Virus record (IMG/VR): IMGVR_UViG_3300034283_001581
Span: 1-35,626 of that record
Direction: 5' to 3' (one strand)
From: a virus
Length of the DNA: 35,626 nucleotides
The notes under the pieces: model-generated
Databases searched by the model: none
What the model saw: the letters and a program-made list of their open reading frames with translations, nothing else
What the model was told of the DNA's origin: nothing
Made by a program: the position numbers and the translations under genes
Part shown: positions 1-8,100 of the stretch, in pieces
Layout of the letters: each line of letters starts with the position of its first letter
How positions within the stretch are numbered: position 1 is the first letter of the stretch

Positions 1-97
1 CTGCTCGCAGCCAGGGGTAAGGCAGCGCCAAGCCACTGGCAAAAGCATCGCTGCTGCGCGGTCGTGCTGACCAAACACAAACCTTGCTTTTTCTTCA
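1..97 (+). other. end of an upstream gene or leader, not resolved
   Basis: This stretch precedes the capsid gene. One forward frame is open from the window edge to a TGA at 68-70 and would give a basic C-terminal tail of about 22 residues. It could be the end of a scaffold, protease or other head gene, but it is too short to identify. No promoter or terminator is evident. Confidence 0.2.
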
Positions 98-1150
98 GTG
101 GCTTACCTTGGCAACTTGGGCGGCACCTTTGCCGGTGACGTTACCAGCCTTACGAGACTTGCTACCTCTGGCGAATTTGCCGCCTACCTTCAAGAAGAGA
201 TTTTTCTCAAGTCTCTGATGGTCCGATCTGGCATTCTTGCCAGAAGCAGCCAGCTGCTTGTCGGCACGACCGGCGTTCGCGTTGAAGCGCCATTCTTCCG
301 CCCGATTGATCCGGTGGAAGAAACCATGACTTCCGGCAACGACTGGGGGCAGTCTGGCGAGGGGTACTTTTCTTTCCAGAAGATCCTAAGCGGTACACAG
401 TACGCCACTATTACTCATCGTGGCTTTGCTTACGCCGTTGACAAATTGAGTCGGCTTGCGAGCGGCGAGGATCCCTTGCTTGCGCTTGGTTCGATGCTTG
501 AGCCTGCTATCAACAAACTCAAGACGCGCAAGATGATCTCCCAGTTGGAAGGCTTGCTTGGCACTGGCGGACCGCTTAATGCTACCAACAGCCTCAACAA
601 AGCTGTCACCACTGGCGCCACTATCGCCAACTACCTGACTCCCCAGAACGTCATCGAAGCCCGCTACAAACTGGGCGAGCGGCAGGATCAGGTTACTACC
701 ATCTTCATGCACTCGCTTGTTCAAGCGTATCTTGAAGAGTTGGGTTTCCTTACTTACGATGCCGACCGCAAGGGCATTAACAAGCGCTTGCTGATTGGCA
801 ACGCTTACAACCTCAATGTTGTCGTAGATGACCAGTTGCCGATCATCGGCACCAGCGGCCAGCAGCGGCAATTTGTCACTTACCTTTGCGGTGAAGGCGT
901 TATCTTGGAAGGCGATCAAACTCCGCTTGAGATCGAAACCGATCGCAATGCACCTTCCAAGCAGGACGGAATTATTGTGGATTACCACCACAGTTTCCAC
1001 GTTCCTGGTACGAGCTGGAGCGCTGCCACTGACAACCCGACAAACGCTGCGCTTGCGACTGGCTCAAACTTTGCGCTTGCTTACACTGAGCCGCGCTTGA
1101 TTCCGCTTGTGCGCCTGGTTGTCAATTCGCCCTATGGGGGCACGATCTGA
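98..1150 (+). CDS. major capsid protein
   Basis: A 350-residue protein with the size, composition and position of an HK97-fold major capsid protein, which would form the phage head shell. It has an N-terminal helical region, a central part rich in beta-prone segments, a helical stretch with many charged residues (about 130-200), and a C-terminal part of short strands with few charges. The gene is followed at once by small head-tail connector genes, the usual order in siphoviruses. The only plausible start is GTG at 98, as no ATG precedes the conserved-looking MAYLGN-type N-terminus. No clear ribosome binding site is visible. It ends just before an intrinsic terminator, as expected for a highly expressed gene. 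The family call rests on length, style and context, not on a catalytic motif. Confidence 0.82.
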   Translation: MAYLGNLGGTFAGDVTSLTRLATSGEFAAYLQEEIFLKSLMVRSGILARSSQLLVGTTGVRVEAPFFRPIDPVEETMTSGNDWGQSGEGYFSFQKILSGTQYATITHRGFAYAVDKLSRLASGEDPLLALGSMLEPAINKLKTRKMISQLEGLLGTGGPLNATNSLNKAVTTGATIANYLTPQNVIEARYKLGERQDQVTTIFMHSLVQAYLEELGFLTYDADRKGINKRLLIGNAYNLNVVVDDQLPIIGTSGQQRQFVTYLCGEGVILEGDQTPLEIETDRNAPSKQDGIIVDYHHSFHVPGTSWSAATDNPTNAALATGSNFALAYTEPRLIPLVRLVVNSPYGGTI

Positions 1151-1209
1151 CCTTTGATGGTATGATCTGACCCGAGCCGTGGGGGCGGCTCCCTCTGGTT
1201 GCCTGTCGA

Positions 1210-1242
1210 GCCTCCAGGATGTGATAGTCCTGGGGGCTTTTT
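1210..1242 (+). terminator. intrinsic terminator after the capsid gene
   Basis: A 10-bp stem (1210-1219 with 1228-1237, one G-U pair) and an 8-base loop are followed by five T (1238-1242). It lies in the 140-base gap after the capsid gene. A -10-like TATGAT (1161-1166) lies between the capsid stop codon and this hairpin. Confidence 0.8.
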
Positions 1243-1290
1243 CATGGTCGATCTGGGCTATGCTGGGGCCTGGCCCCGCATCGTCTCTCG

Positions 1291-1485
1291 ATGGCTACCT
1301 TCAATACGATCAATTTCGGCAAGACCTTCACCGTCGCCACCCTGCCCTCTTCGCCCGTGCTGGGCATGGAGCGCGTCTTGACCGGGCTTACTTCTCCTAC
1401 CGTGGGCTCCGCGCCTGTGGCCGGCGGTAGCGCCAGCGCCAAGGTCTGGTACAACGGCACCGCCTGGCGCGTTGTCGCGGTCTGA
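1291..1485 (+). CDS. small hypothetical structural protein
   Basis: A 64-residue protein rich in Ser, Thr, Ala, Gly and Val, ending in a V-W-Y-N-G-T-A-W-R-V-V segment. Such a short beta-hairpin is common at the ends of small phage virion proteins. Its place between capsid and connector genes suggests a minor head or decoration role, but that is inferred from position only. It starts at ATG 1291, after the terminator behind the capsid gene, so it needs read-through or its own promoter. I do not recognise a named family. Confidence 0.55.
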   Translation: MATFNTINFGKTFTVATLPSSPVLGMERVLTGLTSPTVGSAPVAGGSASAKVWYNGTAWRVVAV

Positions 1486-1491
1486 GGCGCC

Positions 1492-2049
1492 ATGCAGACG
1501 CGCTGGTGGCCGTGGCATCGCCTGGCCAATCCCTATCCGTATTCTGCAGTCAGCAGCGAGCCAGCGTGCAACTGCACGCCTCCTGCGCTGATCGTGGTAG
1601 CTGATGTAGACACCTACATGGCCGGCACGCTCAAGGCGGATGACTGGGCGGCATTGACTGCAACGCAAAAAGGGCAGGCGCTTAAGTCTGCCCAAGATGC
1701 GTTGCGCACTTTGCGGTGGTGTACTGACGAGGCAACGTGCTGCGGTAAAGCGCTGACCGCAAGCTATATCGCTGCGGCATCGGAGCTTGCATTTGTGCTA
1801 TTCAGTGATAGCACAGCAGTTTTTGGCGCTGCTAATCAACTTCCAGCCCAAGCCGTCAAGCGCGAAAAGTTCGATGTATTTGAGCAGGAATTTTTCGATC
1901 CCAGTCTTGTCGCAAAAGTGCTTCCAAGGGACAAGCGCGTTGGCAGTAATTCGCCAACTGTATTGCGCTTGTATCCATGGTTGATTGATTTAATCGGTTG
2001 CTGGATTGATCGGCAGAATCAGACCATTATTCCAATGTTCCGAGGGTAA
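1492..2049 (+). CDS. head-tail connector (DnaT-like / gp6-like adaptor)
   Basis: A 185-residue protein. The segment after residue 36 (D-V-D-T-Y-M-A-G, then D-D-W-A-A-L, then a helix ending L-R-W) follows the pattern of the phage adaptor family often annotated 'DnaT-like ssDNA-binding', whose members sit at the head-tail junction. The C-terminal half has a second helical block and ends near a proline/arginine-rich segment. The first 30 or so residues (Trp, Pro and Cys rich) lie outside the family core, so a GTG start inside the ORF is possible; ATG 1492 is kept because it follows the previous stop by six bases. The next gene starts directly after its TAA. Confidence 0.7.
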   Translation: MQTRWWPWHRLANPYPYSAVSSEPACNCTPPALIVVADVDTYMAGTLKADDWAALTATQKGQALKSAQDALRTLRWCTDEATCCGKALTASYIAAASELAFVLFSDSTAVFGAANQLPAQAVKREKFDVFEQEFFDPSLVAKVLPRDKRVGSNSPTVLRLYPWLIDLIGCWIDRQNQTIIPMFRG

Positions 2050-2532
2050 ATGGCTGCTCCGCAAGACGTATGGGCAGGGCCACTTGCCGAGAAAATGATA
2101 GGCAAGTACAGGTGCCAGTCACTTGTTTACGTCAAGGTAAGTTTTGGCGCTTATGACGAAGTAGCGGGAAACGTGCCTAGCATTGAAACCAGATTTAACG
2201 CTGCTGGCGCTGTAATGCGCTCAAAGAAAGCGGAGCGCGATGGCGTGCAGCAGGGGCATGAAGTCGAGGCATGGGTTGATCACAAAACGGTGCCTTGGCC
2301 GATTACTTCCAGCGATCGGCTGGAGTACCTTGGCCGCAAGTGGAAGGTAACTGAAGTCGCAAGTTACGGCAGTGGCAGTGACGGTAAGCCTGTCGGGCCA
2401 GTTTATCTAACTTCATTAGACGGCAAAGTGATTGCTACGCTTGACGGCAAGCCGTTCATCACGCAAGGCATAGAAGGCGGAATAGAAAAATTTACCATGT
2501 ACGCTTCCAGGATCACGGCAAGAGCAGAATAA
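2050..2532 (+). CDS. head closure / head-tail stopper protein
   Basis: A 160-residue protein placed exactly where siphoviruses encode the head completion (stopper) protein that seals the DNA-filled head and docks the tail. It is beta-rich, with alternating short strands and a Trp-Lys-Val-Thr-Glu-Val segment near residue 98, as is common in SPP1 gp16-like stoppers. No catalytic motif is expected. ATG 2050 abuts the previous TAA, and its own TAA overlaps the next ATG by one base (TAATG), so translation is probably coupled. The function is inferred from order and fold style. Confidence 0.55.
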   Translation: MAAPQDVWAGPLAEKMIGKYRCQSLVYVKVSFGAYDEVAGNVPSIETRFNAAGAVMRSKKAERDGVQQGHEVEAWVDHKTVPWPITSSDRLEYLGRKWKVTEVASYGSGSDGKPVGPVYLTSLDGKVIATLDGKPFITQGIEGGIEKFTMYASRITARAE

Positions 2533-3134
2533 TGGCACGACGCAAAAAGCCGGTCAAGAAAGGCAAGGGATTCGGCATTGAAAAAATGGCCGAAGATGTT
2601 AGAGACGCTGCAATTAACGCTTTGCGCAATGCCGCAAAGGAAGTTGTCAATGATCTGGCTGCTGCTAGTCCAGACTGGAGCGGAGAATTTAAGGGAAACT
2701 GGTTTGTTGAAACTGCGGACGGCAAAAGAGGCCGGCCAGGTGGCGAAGGAGGTAAGTACAGCTTGTTCAATATCCCGCAACTTAAAGCGCAAGGTCGAAA
2801 TGCTAAAGGCCAGTTTACTGCAGCCAAGCCAATAAGCGCTGGCAGGGTCGAGTTGTTCATTGGCAACTCTTCGCCTTACGCGCAAGAGGCGATGGATCTT
2901 ATCCCTGGCAAGTTTTTCTATCCAGGCTTTGAACCGCAAGGTAACGTTGTCGCAAGGGGAAGGCGGCAAGATAACATTAGGGGCAAGATTGACCAGGGGC
3001 GCGGCAATAATCGCTCCACTGCTTCGCTGGACTGGTACACTACCTACATGGAAGGGGGTGCGTTTACCGCTGCCTTCAACAAGGGCGCCAAGGCTGGCTT
3101 TCTTGTTCCTGTTAATCGCCCACGTTTTAACTGA
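2532..3134 (+). CDS. tail completion / neck protein (HK97 gp10-like)
   Basis: A 200-residue protein with a very basic N-terminus (K/R-rich, residues 2-13) followed by a helix (MAEDVRDAAINALRNAAKEV). The text 'SP-W-S-G-E-F-K-G-N-W' and the later 'IGNSSPYAQ' element match the layout of the HK97 gp10 / neck-type-1 family, which joins the connector to the tail tube. A glycine/arginine-rich loop precedes the C-terminal strands. The ATG overlaps the preceding stop. The nine-base gap before the next gene is consistent with one connector operon. I am fairly sure of the general role but not of the exact subfamily. Confidence 0.65.
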   Translation: MARRKKPVKKGKGFGIEKMAEDVRDAAINALRNAAKEVVNDLAAASPDWSGEFKGNWFVETADGKRGRPGGEGGKYSLFNIPQLKAQGRNAKGQFTAAKPISAGRVELFIGNSSPYAQEAMDLIPGKFFYPGFEPQGNVVARGRRQDNIRGKIDQGRGNNRSTASLDWYTTYMEGGAFTAAFNKGAKAGFLVPVNRPRFN

Positions 3135-3142
3135 ACTTCGCC

Positions 3143-3601
3143 ATGGCAGCTCCACTTCAGCAGATTCGCGGCATCTATGAGCGCATTGTCATTGACAACG
3201 CTGCTCCCGTGCCGGTTTACGCCGAAAATCAAACAGCGGTAGACTTTGAAGCATTAGATGAATACTGCTTTGTGCGTGTAAACTTTGGCTTAATACAGGC
3301 GCCTGTCATTGGCGCCATGGCTCAGTGGCACATTCGCGGTTCGGTTATATGCGAAATCTTTACCCGTAAAGGCATTGGCCCTGGCCGGGGGATGCAAATT
3401 GCGGCGCCAATCATCGAAGCGCTGTCAGCATTGAATGGCCCTATCCCGCCGGCAACACAGGAGATCATCGCTCGCGTCGGGCCGGTCACTGGGCCAACCC
3501 AGGCGCAACTACAGGACCGCTCGCACCATTTCACTCGCTTCTCGATGCCCCTGGTGGCCCGCCACAGGTCGTGTTTGGCTATAGGGGCATGGTTGCCCTA
3601 G
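3143..3601 (+). CDS. tail terminator-like protein
   Basis: A 152-residue protein with the profile of the DUF4128 / lambda gpU-type tail terminator, which caps the growing tail tube and joins it to the head. It begins with a helix (residues 6-17), has a Phe-Val-Arg-Val strand near residue 43, a conserved-looking W-H-I-R-G-S-V strand near 62-68, then a glycine-rich turn and a helix leading to a C-terminal strand. It sits between the neck gene and the tail tube gene, as in many siphoviruses. Starts at ATG 3143. Confidence 0.65.
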   Translation: MAAPLQQIRGIYERIVIDNAAPVPVYAENQTAVDFEALDEYCFVRVNFGLIQAPVIGAMAQWHIRGSVICEIFTRKGIGPGRGMQIAAPIIEALSALNGPIPPATQEIIARVGPVTGPTQAQLQDRSHHFTRFSMPLVARHRSCLAIGAWLP

Positions 3602-3669
3602 ACTGAGCGCTGAAGCCCTATGCCGGCCACGGGCCGGAATCCCTGATGCCCGTTACCCACTGTGGCCCC

Positions 3670-4479
3670 GTGTCGGTCCTGACCGGCCAAGATGGCATGA
3701 TCACGATGAAGCCTCCAGGCACTTTGGCCTGCTTGCTTGACAAGACCGATTTCCCCGCTCCCGTCAGTCCTGCCACGACTTCCGTTCTTTCAATTCCTCC
3801 TAATTCCGATTTTCGTGTCAACGACCCTGTAACCTTCACGGAAAAAGGCACCGCTAATCTTGATGCTGCAATTACTGACGGAACAGTTTATTACATCAAA
3901 ACCCGTCCCACTCCTAGCACTTGCACTATTTCCGCCACTCTTGGCGGCGCTGCGATTGCGTTTACTGGCAACGGTGGCGCGGGTGGCGCAAACACGCCAG
4001 GCGACGGCAACCACATCGAAATGACCTTTGCCACGGCTTACGCCATGTGCGAAGTGCCGTCTGTTGATCTGACGCTTACCAGGGGCGAAATCGACGTTAC
4101 TTCTATTCCTTGCAAGCCCGGTTCACTGTTTGGTCCTAAACTTGCTCGATTCCGCAGATTCCAGGCTGGCTTTGCTGACGGTAGCGGCACCTTGACACTG
4201 AGGCTTACCGAAGATCGCGCCGCGTTTGCGACTCGCCTTATTCAGGGCACAATGTTTAACGATCAGCACGGCGCCGTGCTGAATGCGTATTTCCATGCCG
4301 TGGCTGCTACTGGCAATCCCAACACGGTTGACGATGCGGCTTCGCTGCCTTGCAGTTTTCCTGTTGTCCTGCTTGGCTTCAGTAGCGCAATCAGTCAAGA
4401 TGATAGCCCAACTGAAGTTTCCGTCAACTACCGAATTAGCGATACTCCTAGCAACTTGATGGGCCTGACCGGCTTCTGA
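3670..4479 (+). CDS. major tail tube protein
   Basis: A 269-residue protein placed before the tail chaperone and tape measure genes, as expected for the tube subunit. I choose GTG 3670 over ATG 3646. The resulting start M-S-V-L-T-G-Q-D-G parallels M-S-V-L-V-G-S-D-G of the tube-like protein at 17210; the longer form adds eight atypical residues. The protein is beta-rich. The stretch of roughly residues 35-115 (Thr/Gly/Asn rich) looks like a domain inserted into the N-terminal strand region and could be exposed on the tail surface. The part from about residue 128 (VDLTLTRGEIDVTS) carries the usual tube fold. A strong terminator follows. Confidence 0.7.
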   Translation: MSVLTGQDGMITMKPPGTLACLLDKTDFPAPVSPATTSVLSIPPNSDFRVNDPVTFTEKGTANLDAAITDGTVYYIKTRPTPSTCTISATLGGAAIAFTGNGGAGGANTPGDGNHIEMTFATAYAMCEVPSVDLTLTRGEIDVTSIPCKPGSLFGPKLARFRRFQAGFADGSGTLTLRLTEDRAAFATRLIQGTMFNDQHGAVLNAYFHAVAATGNPNTVDDAASLPCSFPVVLLGFSSAISQDDSPTEVSVNYRISDTPSNLMGLTGF

Positions 4480-4500
4480 TTGCTTGCAAATGATCACACG

Positions 4501-4524
4501 GCGGGGCTTCGGTCCCGCTTTTTT
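4501..4524 (+). terminator. intrinsic terminator with UUCG tetraloop
   Basis: A 7-bp stem (4501-4507 with 4512-4518, one G-U pair) closed by a TTCG tetraloop and followed by six T. It lies 21 bases after the tail tube stop codon. The head/tube operon should end here for most transcripts. Confidence 0.88.
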
Positions 4525-4548
4525 CATGCGCCGATCCAGTGCTATGAT
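4521..4548 (+). promoter_or_regulatory. possible promoter for tail chaperone / tape measure genes
   Basis: A TATGAT hexamer at 4543-4548, preceded by TG one base upstream (extended -10), lies 31 bases before the chaperone ATG and just after a terminator. A weak -35 match, TTTTCA, lies at 4521-4526 with a 16-base spacer. The same -10-type hexamer recurs before several other units in this window. Confidence 0.4.
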
Positions 4549-4573
4549 TCCGTCGTTGCACTGAACAACCCTC

Positions 4574-4933
4574 ATGAAGAACGTCAAGGAACTGCTTAAG
4601 GCGACACGCCAGCGCCGCAAAGTCGAAATTACGCTAAGCACTGGCGCGGTTTTTGATATGTACTTCATGCCGCTTACTGAAGCGGAAGACGAAAAGATTA
4701 GGGAAGCGGTTGCCAGGGACAACGGCACCAATGCCTACGGCTTGCGCGTGCTGATGCTACGCGCTGAGTACGAGGATGGCGAAAAAATGTTTGATCCGGT
4801 TGCTGACAAAGGCACAATGCGCCATGAGTATGCCAAGGCAGACTTAACTACCATGATGGAAGCGCTGATCTTTAATGGAGGCGTGCTGGCGGGCCAAGAT
4901 CCCAAAAGCAATCAAGGAGGCGATCAAGACTGA
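4574..4933 (+). CDS. tail assembly chaperone, upstream part (gpG-like)
   Basis: A 119-residue protein between tail tube and tape measure genes, the universal site of the siphovirus tail assembly chaperone, which binds the tape measure protein while the tube polymerises. The fold is mixed: a basic N-terminal helix, a strand pair (K-V-E-I-T-L...V-F-D-M-Y-F), and a helix rich in Glu/Asp/Lys. The last 20 residues overlap a second ORF in the +1 frame, which carries the other half of such chaperones. A fraction of ribosomes probably shifts into it, giving a longer G-T product of about 172 residues. It starts at ATG 4574, after a terminator and a promoter-like hexamer. Confidence 0.75.
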   Translation: MKNVKELLKATRQRRKVEITLSTGAVFDMYFMPLTEAEDEKIREAVARDNGTNAYGLRVLMLRAEYEDGEKMFDPVADKGTMRHEYAKADLTTMMEALIFNGGVLAGQDPKSNQGGDQD

Positions 4934-5093
4934 TCCTGCCTTGATGCGTCGGCTTGCATTGTGCAAAGAGCTGGGAATGACGCTTTCCCAGCTCAGGAAC
5001 AACGCAACTCAGGATGACATAATTATGCACGCTGCATACTTTGAAATCCTGGCCGATCAAATCTCGAAACCAGGGGCTCCACCTGTTCGCTGA
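4875..5093 (+). CDS. tail assembly chaperone, downstream part (gpT-like)
   Basis: This ORF, in the +1 frame, encodes the C-terminal half of the tail assembly chaperone. It contains L-M-R-R-L-A-L-C-K-E-L-G-M-T-L-S-Q-L-R and then D-I-I-M-H-A-A-Y-F-E-I-L, the 'elgmtlsel...eiiewaayy' layout typical of the T part in lambda-like phages. Its own ATG (4875) lacks a binding site and would only yield 72 residues. The more likely product is the fusion made by frameshifting near 4901, with the T part beginning around base 4905. An AAGGAGG at 4914-4920 is too far from any start codon to drive separate initiation. It ends 42 bases before the tape measure gene. Confidence 0.65.
   Translation: MEACWRAKIPKAIKEAIKTDPALMRRLALCKELGMTLSQLRNNATQDDIIMHAAYFEILADQISKPGAPPVR
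4901..4907 (+). promoter_or_regulatory. candidate +1 ribosomal frameshift site
   Basis: In the frame of the upstream chaperone ORF the codons read CCC AAA. The second ORF is in the +1 frame and is closed upstream by TGA at 4866-4868, so any shift must occur between 4866 and 4933. CCC (4901-4903) followed by A allows tRNA-Pro to re-pair with CCA, the classical way a +1 slip occurs. A -2 shift would reach the same frame. No good -1 heptamer is present, and -1 would enter the wrong frame. Confidence 0.5.
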
Positions 5094-5135
5094 TCCGAGA
5101 GGCGCTAAGGTGGGGTCGCTGGTGCCGGGGCGGGA

Positions 5136-8100
5136 ATGGCTGATTATACGGGGCTAATCCGAGTTGGCATAGAAGGCCTTGGCCAGATTCGGCAGCTTAA
5201 TACAGAACTTGAAAGGGCAAATCGGCTAATCAATGGCCTGGAAGGTGCCGAGGCAAATGTAAGGCAAGCCGGCGAATCCGCTAGCCGCAATGTTGCTGCG
5301 GCTAGGGATCGAATGTCCCGAGCCGGCTTTGAGCGGACTAGAGCATATAGAACTTTTGAAAATACAAGCCAAAGGATTGATCCCGCTACAAACAGGTACC
5401 TTCCTGGCGGTCCAAACGCTACTGCCAGAAGACTGTCCGCCAACAATTTGCTCCTAGCGGAACGCGAGACAAGGGAAGCAGCGCGAAACTTAAGAGAGCA
5501 GGAGCAAAATCGACGCTTAATAGCTGCGGCTGAAGGCAGGTATGCCAGGGCCGTAAATCGCGCCGCTGACATCCAAGAGCGTACCGGGGAGAGGCGCAAT
5601 GACCAAGAGCTTCGCAATCGGCAGACAATGCAAGGCATCGGCAATGCAAGCCGTGGCAATTATCTTACCAACTTATTTCAGGGCAGGCAACGCGAATTTG
5701 CGCGAGGCGGCGGCGGCGCGGGATTGAGTCAGGAGCTGCAGCAGCAAGCGCGCAACGTGCGCGGCGCATGGGATCTTGCTACTGCCGGCGGCAGAGAAAA
5801 TCTGCAACTGATGCAACGAATCGCCACGGAAATGGCTGGCTTGTTGCGCCAGCAGAATAAGCTTGAAAGAGCGCAAAGAACAGCGCGAAGGCGTATCGAC
5901 ACTGCTGCGAGAGCGGCGGGAGGCGCAGTTGACAAAGGACTCGCAACTGAAGTATCGCTAAATGACAGAACATTTAACGATAGGCTGCGTGAATCAAAAG
6001 AACGCGCAAAGCGAGAGTCGGACCTGTTCAAAGCAAGCAGCAAAGAAGCCGGAAAAGACTTTGATCAAAGGTTGCAGAATCGCGTCAGAGAGCGGCAAGC
6101 GGAGCAGCGCTCTGCTGTCCGTGACCTAAATACAAGGTCTAGCTGGCAGAAGGCGTTAAGCGAAATGGAGAGCCGGAAAACGGTTTCCGATCGTGAAAGA
6201 AGTAAGCGCTTTAGAGAGAAATCTTTGGCCGAGGAAAAGCGGCAAGCTGATCTTGGTATCGGCGTCAATGCTCCTACCCGCATCGGCGGGCCAGTTAAGC
6301 GCACGGGCGCTATTCCGATGGGCGGCGGAATTGACTCGGGCATCATGCCGCGAGCGCTTCCAAGCAGCAAAATACTGGAAAGCAGAATAGCCAATGCTGG
6401 GCAAAGGCAGCCAACTCGACTTGACGATCTGCAAGCAGCTTCGCAAAAGAAACTGGCGAAGGAGGCTGAGCGAGCCGCCGGCTCGCTGGGGCGCTTTGGC
6501 GCGGCGCTGGAGCGCGAGGAGAAGCGGCGGGCAAGCCTGGGAATCGGCACTCCTGGCGGCGCAGGCGGCTCGACTCGGAGGGGCAACGCAATCCCGATGG
6601 GCGGACAAGGCGGGCGGCAGGGCATGTTCAATCAGTACGCTTCCCCGGCCGGTCCCGGCAACCCGATTGGCGTTGGAGAGTTTCAAAGAATTCAGAAGGC
6701 GCAACGCGAGCAGCAGCGCCAGCAAGGCAATCAAAAGGGCTTTTTCCAGGGTGACTTGCGCAGTGCGATTGGTGATGCGCTGATTGGTGGTGCATTCCCC
6801 GCCCTGTTTGGCCAGGGCCTTGGTGCATCGGCTGGCGGTCTTGCTGGCGGCCTTGCTGGCGGCGCAGTCGGAGGCAACTTTGGTTTCGGCCTTTCCCTCG
6901 TCGGCACTGCAATAGGCCAAGTCGTTGATACGACCATTGGCAAACTAGGGAGCCTTGGCGATGCGCTAGGCAGCGCGTCAGACTCGATTAAGGGATTGGA
7001 GGATGCTGGCTTCCGTGTGCGCGATAGCCAAAAGGTGCAAATTGCTCAGCTAGAAAAAGTTGGTCGTGGCTACGATGCACAAGCGGTAGCGCTCAAGGAA
7101 GTTGAATCCAGGCTTGGCCCTGGCTCAGTTGCGCAGATAGAAAAATTAAACGAAGCCCAAAAGCAGCTTTCTGATTCCTGGGCGGCGCTTTCATTGCAAC
7201 TCGGGGTATCACTGATTCCGGTAGTTGCCGAGGCCGCTAGTCTTATTGCGGACCTGTTCGGCAGATCCCCTGGCGGTTCAGGGTCCGGCGCTGCACCTAA
7301 ATCCACCAGACCACGTAAGCCATCGGAAGTGCTTGCGGATATTGACGCATCCATAGCGTTAAACCAGACACTCAAGGCCGGAAACAGGGAATACGCCAGC
7401 CTTGTGCGCGATGCAGAAGATTGGCGGCGCGACAATGAAGATAAGATTTTTCAAATGCGCCGCCAAGGCGTTGACATTGAAAAACAAAAGTCAGATTTAC
7501 GCCTTGACGTAGAAAACAAAATCTTTGACATGAGGCAGCAAGCTGCCACCCTAGAAGCAGACAATACACGCGCTCGCGCACAGCTTGCCATCAATTCATT
7601 TGGCCTTGGTCTTGACCGGCGAGCTGACGCCATTGGAGGCAGGGCCGGTGACTTTATCGCTCAAGTCAGGGAATACTTGCAAGCGAGGGATCAAGGCGAG
7701 TCCGAATTGCAAGCCAAGGAAAAAACAGCAAAGCTGCAAATTGCGGCCAACGAGCGAAGCCTGCAGCAGTACATTTTGCAAGTCTCGGACAAAGTTGCCT
7801 CCATTGCGAGAACCGTAGAGGACTACAAGCGTGATCAGGAGAAGTTCAGATTTGAGTCGTCAAGGCGAATAGAAGACTATCGCATCAAGGCGGAAGATTA
7901 CATCTACAGCCGCGTCAAGGATCGCTATGAGTACGCGATTGGTAGCGAGCAGGAAATACTGCGAATCAAGATGGAGGCCGCTGCTGCGTTGGGGGCGGCA
8001 TTGCCAGCAGACGCAGGAAGGGTGCTTAGCGGCACCGGGCCAACTGCAGTCGGTATGGCCGGCTTAGCAAATCCACTCGGGGCACAAAGCAGCGGGCGGG

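Noticed and set aside
386-1000. 204-residue leftward ORF within the capsid gene
   Set aside because: It is antisense to a well-supported gene, and no signal suggests leftward transcription here.
4889-4910. Lambda-style -1 slippery heptamer in the tail chaperone
   Set aside because: No X-XXY-YYZ match in frame, and -1 leads to a frame that does not contain the T part.
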